DNA of 64,000 nucleotides. It comes from Malaya genurostris (taxonomy: Eukaryota > Arthropoda > Insecta > Diptera > Culicidae). Below are positions 13,215-23,300 of the stretch, piece by piece (the stretch's first letter is position 1; each line of letters starts with the position of its first letter). The position numbers and the translations under genes were made by a program. Below the pieces are notes generated by a model. That model saw nothing but the letters and a program-made list of their open reading frames with translations, was not told where the DNA came from and did not search any database. Where the stretch lies: contig NC_080571.1 in NCBI RefSeq assembly GCF_030247185.1, positions 343,883,879-343,947,878 on the forward strand, in the 5' to 3' direction.

Positions 13215-13944
13215 CGAAGAAGTAAAAAATTTTAATTGTTTTCGAGCAGTTTTTCACCGTTTTCGAGTAGTTTTTTATTGTTTTTCAACAGTTTTCCATC
13301 GTTATCGAGCAGTTGTTTTTATAATTGTTAGCTATTGTATTTTATCGGGTTTTCTCGAAATCGATGAAAAATTGTTTCGAAAAACTACTTGAAAACTAGA
13401 GTAGTTTTTCGAGACATTTTTCCATCGATTTTGAGAAAAATTAACTCAAAGACAGTTGAAAAAACTGCTCGAAAACGGTGCAAAAAATACTAGATAACGA
13501 TATAAAAAGTTTTCGTTTTTTATCGTTTTTAGCTATTTTTGCATCGTTCAATTTTCGATCGATTTTTCGAGCAATTATATTTATTATTTTCGAGAAGTTA
13601 TTGAGCAGTTTTTCATCTCTTGTGAGCAGCTTTTCCGATAGTTTCATCAATTGTTTTCGAGCAGTTTTTCATCGTTCTCGAGCAATTTTTCATGGTTTTT
13701 TAGCAGTTTTTCAGCTGTTTTTATCGTTTTCGAACAGTTCTACGAAACATTTTTACTTTCTTCATGTAGCTTTTCGAGCAGCTGTTGAATGGTTTTCAAT
13801 TTTTTTTTTGTTATTTTTTAGCAGTATTTTTGTTTACTTTTCGAGCAGTTATTTCATCGTTATCAATCGGTTTGTTATGGCTTTCGTACAGATTTTATCA
13901 CTTTCGAGTAAATTTTCCAACATTTCGGTATCACTTTTGAACTG
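13215..13944 (+). repeat. CGAGCAG/T-rich minisatellite, array 3 (left of inserted element)
   Basis: Long run of degenerate TTTTCGAGCAGTTTTTCATC-type units. It is interrupted by the 1.2-kb element at 13945-15156 and resumes at 15157. Confidence 0.65.
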
Positions 13945-15156
13945 TTTTGTCGTGAATACGACTTACTTTACTATGGGGTGCCTTTTCAAAATTAGCCATA
14001 TGGAAGAATGGGCAGAACTTAATCGTGAATATCTCGACTTGTATTAATGGCAGCAACATAATTCTTTCACCATTTCATCAAAAATATGATCAGGAATTTA
14101 GGATAATATTTTGAACAGTGTGAGATAACCACAAACAACTCAAAAATTAAGTTTTCTCAAAATTTCAAAATAATGCGGAAAACTCTTTACTTTCGCTTGG
14201 GTTTTTCGCGCAAGGACGACGATTTTGAGGTAGTCAGGCACATATCTTCAACTGAATGCGTATAAAAGGGAAACCGTGATCGAAAATCGATCATTTCTTT
14301 TCGTGCGTTCGATGGGAGCAGACGTCGTGGGAGTTAAACCTTCAACCAGCAGCGACGGAGAGAGCGCCTTCTGCGTGGTTAAAACCTCAAACGCTCAGGT
14401 AGCAACTTTCATTCGCTTGCTGGCCTTCAAGGCGAGCAGACTGCCATCGCGGGAGTTAAACCAGCAGCGACGGAGAGAGCACCTGCCATCATTTGGTTTT
14501 CGGTAGTCGTAACGAGAAGTTCAATTTTTAGATTTTTGTTCCGCAATATAGGTTTAGAATTCAGAGCCTGCGTGCTGAAACTGGATTCTGGAACTGTATT
14601 CCGGAACTAATTTGAGTTTCGAAATTGCAATTCTAGAATTAATTCTGGATTCTGAGTCTGTTATTGGTTCTAAATTTAGTTCTTGAACTCAGGATCCAGT
14701 TCTTTATTCCAGACTTCTTCTATTCGGTTCTTTTTAGAACCATAATAATACTCCTAAAGAATTATGCGGAAATTTACTTTACTGTACTCTATAAAACCCA
14801 TTCTGGTAGTCATGGCGCAAAATCGTCTTCATGTTTTAGAGCTTAGTTCTGGAATATCGGTTTAGAATTCAGAGTCTGCGTGCTGAACTAACTCAAATCG
14901 TCACCATTTTTTTATTATAAAGAACTATACTGCTTATTTCATAATATTTAATTGCGTTTCAGAATGTTTAATGTAACTAATCTGTAATTTAGTCTAGGCG
15001 CATCGTTTAAATTTCTAGTAATGAATAAGGGGAAAGTTCCACAATTCAAACAATCGATGAACTACCAATTCGAATTCGGAAGCATAAATAAAGCGTGTCA
15101 TATTCGTATTCACGACATCCAGTTATGTCTCTGACATTACACACCCGTACTTTTTT
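13945..15156 (+). mobile_element. 1.2-kb promoter-bearing element (solo-LTR-like or non-autonomous), copy 1
   Basis: This copy equals 53606-54817 in length, with no indels and about three substitutions seen by eye (1,212 bp). Near the ends are inverted words TGTCGTGAATACGA (13948) and TCGTATTCACGACA (to 15117), followed by a further conserved ~40 bp ending in TTTTTT. Inside are a core-promoter-like TATAAAAGGG (about 14261-14270), an initiator-like TCATTTC about 30 bp later, a short open frame (14312-14506) and AATAAA at 15087-15092. TG…CA-like inverted ends with TATA and poly(A) signals suggest an LTR. The shared sequence beyond the CA, and the lack of any internal region, leave its class open. 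Confidence 0.75.
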
Positions 15157-15650
15157 GCAGTGTTTATTATCGTTTTCGAGCATTTTTTTGTCGCCTTCGG
15201 ACACTTTTTCTCGTTTTCGGGCAGTTTCTCAAACAATTTTGTAATTTTTTCGTACAGTTTTTCGAGCAATTTCGTTTCCGATCCGTTTCTCATCGGTCCC
15301 AAGCAGTCTTATATCGTTAAATTGAGCACATCTAGTACTTCTCTTCCTTTAAAAAAAAAATTATTTTGGACATTTCGTTTTTATTATCGTTTTCGAACAG
15401 TTTTTTACCGCTTTCGAGTAGTTTTTAGAGACATTTTTAATAGATTTCAAGCAGAATAAACTCAACAACGATAAAAACTGCTCGAAAACGGTGACAAAAC
15501 CGTTTGATACCAGTTTTCTATGGTTTTAAGCTAATTTTTAAATATGCAATTGTTTTATCATTTTCGTGCAGTTATCGGGCAGTTTTTCATCTCTTATGAG
15601 CCGTTTTTCCAACGGTTTCTTCAATTGGTTTCCAGCAGTTTTCGTTTTTT
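15157..15650 (+). repeat. CGAGCAG/T-rich minisatellite, array 3 continued
   Basis: Continuation of the 13215-13944 array on the other side of the inserted 1.2-kb element. The unit type is the same, which confirms insertion into a pre-existing array. Confidence 0.65.
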
Positions 15651-15654
15651 GCTT

Positions 15655-16313
15655 TCTCTATAGAAAGGTATTAGAATTGCTGGAAAAACCGACTATCGAA
15701 CGGAGCCTCGGAGATCCATAGTGTTACATACCAATCGACTCAGCTCGACGAGATCGGAAAATGTCTGTGTGTGTGTGCGTGTGTGTGTGCACTTTTCGAA
15801 GATATTTTTACCGCTCAATTTTTTCAGAGATGACTTTACCGATTTCAACAAGCTTATGCCATTGATCAATTTCGAAGATTAAATGGCTACGACTTCTGGT
15901 TCCGGAGATATGATGGTATAAGTGACGGAACCGACAAAACGCGGTGCTTTTTTATCGCGCAAGATTCTCGGAGATGGCTGAACCGATTTCAACAAACTTA
16001 GGCTCGTTGCTTCTATTAGTTTATTCAACAAATTTCATGTTCAAATGGCTGTCACTTACAATTCCTGTGATATGATCGCATAAGTGACGTAAACGTCCAA
16101 CAATTTTAGGCACGTTCGAGACTAAAGTCTCGGTCTGTAGGTCCGTGACGTTACCCATCTACTATTTGTACGCGGAACTTCGGAGTCCGGAGTTACGGTT
16201 TTCCTGTTTTGTCTTTGAAATGTACAAAGCGTCGAGAGCTGGTGTTATCCCGGAACTTTTTGTAATTTAGAAAATTTTCGATTTTTTCAAAAGAATATAT
16301 TTGAGATAACACT
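15655..16313. repeat. Dispersed 'CTTTCT…AGAAAGG' family fragment
   Basis: Begins GCTTTCTCTATAGAAAGG and carries motifs (CAACAAACTTAGGCTC, AACCGATTTC) also found at 19310-19480 and in 29848-32400. It looks like a fragment of a high-copy mosquito-type repeat. A short (TG)n run lies near 15765-15790. No coding sequence. Confidence 0.5.
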
Positions 16314-17035
16314 CGATTTTGTCGTGAATACGACTTACTTTACTATGGGGTGCCTTTTCAAAATTTACCCTCTGAGAGAGTGATAAGTTTTTGATCGTGA
16401 ATATCTCTTGTTGCATCTAACGAACCAAGATAATTTTTGCTACATGCCATCGGGAATATGATCACAATTTTATGATAAAATTTTCAGTTGTGTGACAAAA
16501 TCTCAAATAATTCAAAATTAAACTTTTCTGAAATGTTTGGTATAAACGAGTATCAAAGAGGATAATCCATAAGGCTCGTTTGCTTTCCTCGTATTTTTAA
16601 AGCTCATAGCTCAGTGATCTGTGAAGGGATTTATATAATCTAACTACCAATAGAATCGAAATTTTTCAACTTAAACGTGTATAGCAAAGGTTTGAAGTAT
16701 TTCAATAGTACACTATTGAAAAACCTGTCTCATTTGACCCATGTCAACGCAAGCCAATCAGAATGCGTTCTGAGAAAGAGAACAAAATATCTGCTGCTGT
16801 ACAACAAATCGTTCGAGAAAAATGTTCCGAAAAGTGGTGAATATCGTAGTGAGTTCCTTAATTTGGTCATTCTGAATGCTAGAAATGAATCCCCACAGCA
16901 TAATGATAGTTTCTTTCAATAAATTATGCAAATCCGAAATGAAATTTTCGACATTAAAATTCTGTATGTGGCTATTTTTATAGCCGTTAGGACCGTTCAT
17001 TAGTGAAAAAACTACAAACGAAATCAGGTAAAAAC
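16314..17035 (+). mobile_element. Diverged relative of the 1.2-kb element, left part
   Basis: The first ~60 bp (TTTTGTCGTGAATACGACTT onward) match the 13945 and 53606 copies; beyond this the match decays. The corresponding 3' end lies at 19114-19310, beyond an R1-like insertion. Segment 16590-16720 is also inverted relative to 19950-20090, a second dispersed repeat. Confidence 0.55.
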
Positions 17036-19110
17036 AAGCCTCTCAACAAAAATTGAATCAGTTTGGATTCTATCGCCACTGCGAGCAGATGTGTTTTGTG
17101 TCGTTTGCAAAGCTAGTTTCGCTTTCGACAAGAACGGCGGATCTGGGGATCAGCATCCTGCTCTCGAGGGATCGACCAGTTGGATGACGAGGTCGGTCCA
17201 GTGATGCCGGTTGGAGGGTAACTTCCGGTTCACTGGCGCCTCGACGACCAAGAACTGATGCTACGTCGCGGAACTACTCGACTAGCCTCCGCCAAAAGAT
17301 CTAGTCTACACCGACGGAGGGTTCCCCGACGAGGGAAGTTCTCCCGAACCGACGCTTACGGTACGCGTCTACGACCCGACCGAAAGGATGCATAAGTCGA
17401 TCCAATGATTCCGGTTGGAGCGTGACTTCCGGTTCACTGGCGCTCAGACGATCCTAGCGGTACCACGCGACGATCTACTCATCTAGTCCCCGACAAAGGA
17501 TCTAGACTACTCCGACGGATAGTCCCCCGGCAAAGGAGATTCTCCCGACACCAAGTCCAAGTGGTTATTCGCTGATCCCGCTTGAGCCTACTACGGTTGC
17601 ACGCGGCTAGCGGTCGCGGCTGCCTGTTGTTGTTCCGCACTCCATTTCCGCTGCAATATGCCCGCAATTTGGGATGCCGCGGTCGACACTGCGTTCCAGT
17701 TCTCTACGTAGCGGCACATTCTCTGGATCAAATTCTCCGGCGTGGTGTCAATGCCGCATGCCGCCAGTAGCTCACTCCTTTGAGCCGCGAAACGGGAACA
17801 TGCGAACAAGACGTGTTCTGCCGTCTCGATCTCGTCTGGGCAGCCAGGACATACAGGGGATGTCGCATGGCGGAACCTGTGGAGGTACCATCTGAAGCAC
17901 CCGTGACCTGTGAGGAATTGCTTCAGGCCGAAGTTCATTTCTCCGTGAGGTCTATCTAACCAACTCGAGACCCTAGGTATGAGCCGATGTGTCCACCTAC
18001 CCTTGGTTGAGCTGTCCCACTCTTGTTGCCATCTGCGTAGAGAAGCGGCTTTGGAGGCCCTACGGGCGTTCCTGTTTCCTCGCATGCTGTAGCACGCCAC
18101 GTCGTTCTTCACTGGAGCCGATAGGCATCATACTTGCAACCACGCAGGCCGCATCCCTCGATACAGTGCGTTATGCACTGATCACGCGAAGACACATCAG
18201 TCTATGCGTACTCTCCAGCATCTGTGCGTTGCGTTCCACACCAAGTGCCGACGCTCATACCGGGCTGCCGTACCTGAGGATCGAAACTGCCACTCCTGTC
18301 AGTAACCTACGTTTATTGGAGCGCACAGGCGAGCTGTTGGCCATCAATCGTGAGAGCGCCGCGATCGCTATTGATGCGCGCTTGCAGGCGTATTCAACGT
18401 GCTTACTGAAGCTGAGTTTGTCGTCAAGCATCACACAATATTGCTTCAGTGATCTCTTGGAGGGGATCACGCAGTCTCCGGCATGTACCAACGCCTCCTG
18501 TTCCGATTTGCGGTTGTTTACCATAATCACCTCTGTTTTGTGGTGCGCGAGTTGCAGTTTCCTGCTACGCAGCCAGTCCTCCACCAAGCAGATTGAGTGT
18601 GATGCACTCAGTTCGACCTCTTCGATGGATTCGCCGTAGACTGTCAGTGTGACGTCGTCCACGAACCCGACTATCTTGACACCCGGAGGGAGCCTCAGCC
18701 TCAGTACTCCATCGTACATTATATTCCACAGGATCGGGCCCAAGATAGATCCCTGTGGTACTCCAGCCGTGATTGGAGTGGTACGTGTGCCTTCGTCGGT
18801 CTCGTAGAGCAATACTCGGTTCTGGAAGTAGCTTTCCAGAATCTTGTACAGCCCTTCCGGTACTCCCAGTCAAAGTAGGGAATCAGCAATGTCTGCCCAA
18901 CAAGCACTATTGAACGCGTTATTAACTTACTACCGCACAATTGTGGATTCCTCGTCGTTTGCGCTGGATAGCTACCTCCGCCGTGGTTACCACCGCTGTT
19001 ATGGCATCCGCCGTCGACCTGCCTCTGCGAAACCCGTAATGCTGGCTGGACAGTCCTCCTGCCTCCTCTATGAAGGGGGATAGCCTGTCGAGGATGATTT
19101 TCTCAGTGTC
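17036..19110 (-). mobile_element. R1-clade non-LTR retrotransposon fragment, 5'-truncated
   Basis: G+C-richer than its surroundings and inserted within the diverged 1.2-kb-type element, whose two ends flank it. The 5' truncation falls at about 19105, just upstream of the RT fingers. The 3' untranslated part (17040-17590) contains a roughly 204-bp direct duplication: 17193-17345 resembles 17397-17550. Confidence 0.75.
17591..19108 (-). pseudogene. R1-like reverse transcriptase, broken
   Basis: Pieces of one RT read in different frames. 18922-19108 carries the finger motif QHYGFRRGRSTADAI. 18255-18812 carries AGVPQGSILGPILWNIMYDG and GFVDDVTL; the usual Ala of the (F/Y)ADD box is Val here. 17591-18112 carries the C-terminal zinc-like CPGCPDEIETAEHVLFAC typical of the R1 clade. 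Between the last two, the reading (…LRVISA*RTVS…) contains a nonsense codon, and frame changes are needed on both sides. The gene is dead: truncated, frameshifted and stopped. Confidence 0.75.
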
Positions 19111-19113
19111 AGT

Positions 19114-19310
19114 GTCAGAATGTTTGATGTAACTCATCCGCAATTTAGTGTAGGTGCATCGTTTCAAATTCTAGTAGTGAAGAAGAGGAATGCTTACACA
19201 ATTCACATAATCGATCAACTAACTGATATTCGGAAGTGTGAAGGAGGCGTGTCAGTTTTAATTGTATTCACGACAGCCAGTTATGCTTCTGACATTATCC
19301 GCCCCCCTTT
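19114..19310 (+). mobile_element. Diverged 1.2-kb-type element, right end
   Basis: Resembles the last ~190 bp of the 13945 and 53606 copies, including GTATTCACGACA and TCTGACATTA followed by a T-run. It completes the element split by the R1-like insertion. Confidence 0.6.
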
Positions 19311-20115
19311 TTTATCGCTCAATCTTCTCAGAGACAACTAAGATTTCAACAAACTTAGGCTCATTTCAATACGACTATTAGTTTATTGAACAGGTTTTAA
19401 GTTCAAATAGCTGTCACCTTCGATTCCGGTGATATGATGGAATAAGTGACGTAAGCGTCAAAACTCATCACGGATCAATTTTCCCGGATATGGATGAATC
19501 GGTACAAATAATTTTTGACTCGTTTGAGACTAAAATTGGCGTATAGGTCTCTGACATTATCCACCTATCACTTTTTACGCGGATTTCCGGAATTACCGGT
19601 TTTATGAGAGTTTTCAAAGTTATGCGGTTTTCTTGTTTTGCACAAAACGCCGTTAGGTTCGTTTGCTTCGAGTGTCACTACAACAGCAGTGTTACACAAT
19701 TTTCAAACAATTTTTTCTTCAGTATTGTTACCTAGAGCCGAAACACGACACGACACACACGACTATCCAGCGAGCGACTAGATCAATTCAGTTTTGTACG
19801 TATATTCAGAACAGAGCAATAATTGTTCATGCATGATGTGTACCCTCCCTAGACCGATCGAAGTGGAACTGCTATTGAATGAAATCATAAAGATGACATC
19901 ATTATGGCACGTTGTGATTGACTCGTGAAAACATAGGACGTTTCAAACCAATTTTCAATGGTATACTATTGAAATATTGAAGCGACGTTACAATACATGT
20001 TACAGTTAAATGTTTTCGAATCGATTGGTGGTCAAATTATATCAATCCATTAACGAATCACTGAGCTATTGTCGTTCAAAATTATGATAGAAATAGGGTA
20101 CGCGACTGGTTTTGC
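19311..20115. other. Repeat-derived spacer downstream of FAS-A
   Basis: Fragments of the CAACAAACTTAGGCTC family (19310-19620) and of the repeat inverted relative to 16590-16720 (19950-20090). No gene seen. Confidence 0.45.
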
Positions 20116-20304
20116 AAAATATTTTGGCTTTCCACCATTTTATTCAACAACAATATAATAATTACACAATTTAAAATTTCAATCAGAAATCAATGACTGA
20201 AAAAAAATCTAAAATGAACTCCTACAAAACTTTACAAAATATTTTGGCTTGCCACCATTTTATTTAATAACTGCTAATTACATTATTTAAAATTTCAATC
20301 AGAA
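20116..20304 (-). repeat. Tandem duplication of the FAS-A 3' end
   Basis: Bases 20236-20304 hold the last FAS-A codons, the stop and the start of the 3' UTR. Bases 20116-20188 are a diverged copy about 118 bp downstream of it. Both contain CAAAATATTTTGGCTT and AATTTCAATCAGAA on the plus strand. The downstream copy no longer ends at the same stop. Confidence 0.7.
20139..20144 (-). terminator. Candidate FAS-A poly(A) signal (distal)
   Basis: AATAAA on the minus strand, about 120 bp after the stop codon. A second AATAAA at 20259-20264 overlaps the stop and seems too close for normal use; it is the duplicate of this one. Confidence 0.5.
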
Positions 20305-23300
20305 CCTTATTCTCCAACATTGTCAGGTGACTGCCTTCGACTACTTTCAACGTAAACGAAGCGCTCGATAGACTCTCCACTCCATAATCTTCATCAATAT
20401 CAGGCACAGATCCCTCGGATGCCCGTATCAACATTATTGGAACTCGCAGTAACTTTTCACACTCTTCATTCATTGTGAGAGCTATTTTAACACGATTGTA
20501 CAGCATAGTCGAAATCTTACGAAAATATTCTGGGGAGTAAACCCTGTAGTCCTTACCAATTTCTAACAACATCTCGATTTGATCGCTATACGATAACGAT
20601 TCCATCAGGGAGTATATTTCTTCTATCGATTGATTTGGAAACACATGCGAAATTATTGCCGATATCATACCTCTCTGGATCATCGCGTCCGAGTGATTCT
20701 CTCCAATCAGCAACTTCGATATCCTCACTAGAAACATCGGAGCCCCATCTATCAGAATCAGATTCCCTGGACGATTTCTATTCTGCAATCTATGAGCGAT
20801 CTCAAGAGCAATCGATGTCCCGAATGAATAGGCCACGATCAGATAGTCGGTGAAGCCGTTGAACACTTTGTCGTCAAGTTCGTCCATTATGTGATCCACG
20901 ATCATAGCAATACTGGTCATGTCGGAAGTGTTCAAAGTTTGCAAGATAAACACTGGAGCGTTCAGTTCTGCCGCCATTGTGCGCCACACGTTTCCGGCCA
21001 CTCCCTCTAGCCCAGGAATGAGCAAAATCGGACGGCCTTCCGTTGATTTTGAAGGCAGCCTAAGAACTGTTTCACCACTGTATGTCTCATCTCCCAAATT
21101 TCTAAATAATAACTCCAAACCGACGACGATCATTTGTGGAGAGTCTTCGCCTGCTGAGATGCTTTTCTCGTCAGCCATTTTCTGAAGCTTCGAAAACGTT
21201 AACGTACGCAATTCTTGCGGTGACAGCACTAAATCAAAATCATGTTCCAACACCTGTTTGATTTCAACTACCATTAACGAATCCATTCCGATATCCGACA
21301 ATGTGCTCTCCACAGAAACCGACTTCAGGTCCCGGATATTCATAATATTCATTACCGTTTCGACCAGATTTTTACTGCCACCCGCAGTGCGTTTTTCCGC
21401 TACCACCATGCTGGCCACAATTGGATCCTCACACGCCAGAAGTCTATCCATCTCCCGCAGACAGGAGGAAATCCGTTGTTGCAATGTTCCTCCAATTTCC
21501 ATATCAAGCTTATCATCAGCCATATCTGCCACCAAGCCAACCTCTCCTATGGCGCCCCATTGAATGGCTTTTCCGGGGAATCCTTCAATCCATCGTTTTT
21601 CCACGATTTGTTCCATGATGGAATTTGCCATTCCATAATTGCTCTGACCTGCATTTCCTCGTCCACACGATACACTCGAAAACACCACAAAATAATCCAA
21701 TTCCGGACAAAGCTTCCGGCTCACCTCATCTAAAAACTGCGTAGCTTTTGCTTTAGGAGCAAAGCATTCAACAAATTTGTCGACCGTTTGTTTTTCGATC
21801 AAACCATCTCGCAACTGTACCGCTAAATTAAATATCGCTGCCACAGGACCCAGTTCCGAAGCAACCTGGAGAAGCTCCCGACAGCCTTCCAACGAAGTAA
21901 CGTCAGCTTTATTTACGATAGTTTCAACGCCATAGCTGCGCCATAACCTGAAAACGATAATCACTGATAGTCGATTTCGCTATCCGCATATACGAAGATC
22001 TAACCTGATTCTGTAGTCTTGGTAGGACTTCGAGATACCTCGGCTAGAGCTCAGAACCAACTTTCGGCAACCACGAAGTACAAGCCAATCTGCCAACTCT
22101 AAACCAAAGCCTCCAAGACCACCGACGATCACATACGAGTTCAAAGGATTACAATACAGTCTCGGAGTGCTGCATATCGGCAATGTCTGGATGTCAGTTT
22201 CATTCTTTCGTATGCGCAGTAGAACCTTCCCGATGTGTTTTCCACTTGCCAAGAAACGAAACGCTTTTTCTATTTCCAATGCTGCGAAAACGGTTGTAGG
22301 TAAAGGTTGAACGATTCCACGGCTGATATCTGACTGTAAAAACTCCCAAGTTTTCTGAAACGGAACTCATAACTTTACAAAAATGGGAAACAAATTATTC
22401 TGGATTGAGTTACCTGTTTTTCATGAGCAGCTTCTTCCTGCATACCGTGTAGCATAACTGACGTAAATGACAGCCCCTTTTGGAACAAATGCATGGCCAG
22501 TTTTGAATCCTTTGCTATGTCGTACCTACCGATCTCGAGAAAGTGTCCTTTATTCCCTAGACATCGAACGGAAGCTTGAAGTTTCTCCTCGGCCAATGAA
22601 TTCAGAACGAAATCAACACCCTCACCATTTGTTCTCAGCTTAATCATCTGTTCAAACGATGTATCTCGAGAATTGCCGATATTTTCTTCCTTGAGCTGAG
22701 GAAATTTATCGAGGATAAAGCGCTTCTTCCTCTCATTGCCAACCGTGGTAAACACCTTCAAACCATAGGCCAGACACACCTGAATAGCTGCAAGCCCGAC
22801 TCCTCCACTACCAGCATGAATAAGAATCGAATTACCTTTCTTTATTCGACTGCAAATGAACAGAGCCGTGTAAACTGTTCCGTACACAAGCGGCACCGTC
22901 GCGGCCTCCTCTAAACTCCAATGATCGGGTACAGTCCAGGTCAACCAAGGATCACTTTCCACCAGTGTCGACATTGCTCCACAAGTTTTAATACCCATCA
23001 CGCGTCGACCGTCATCAACCACTCCCGAGTACTCATAACCTAATATACATTCCTGATCCAATCGACCAATGCCGAACGAGTCGGAATTAATTCGTCCCGT
23101 AGCGAGCATTACGTCCCGGAAGTTCAATGCACTGTACATGACCCGAACTCGATCACCTTTGACTGGAGTTGAATTCAAGGCACCCGTAAACCATGTCATA
23201 GATGAGAGATCACCTTGATTCGCGCAATTGGCGTAACAGTGATTGATCATGGGTGCTATTTTTGAACTCAGATTCAGATCCAGAAGAGAATGCCGGTAGC

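Noticed and set aside
13478..14047. 189-codon open frame ending in VVNTTYFTMGCLF…
   Set aside because: A chimera of the T-rich minisatellite and the start of the inserted 1.2-kb element. The same ending recurs at 51987 and 53708 because of the element.
17582..18639. Plus-strand open frames over the R1-like fragment, including a 216-codon one
   Set aside because: Antisense shadows in G+C-rich DNA. The minus strand carries the recognisable RT motifs.
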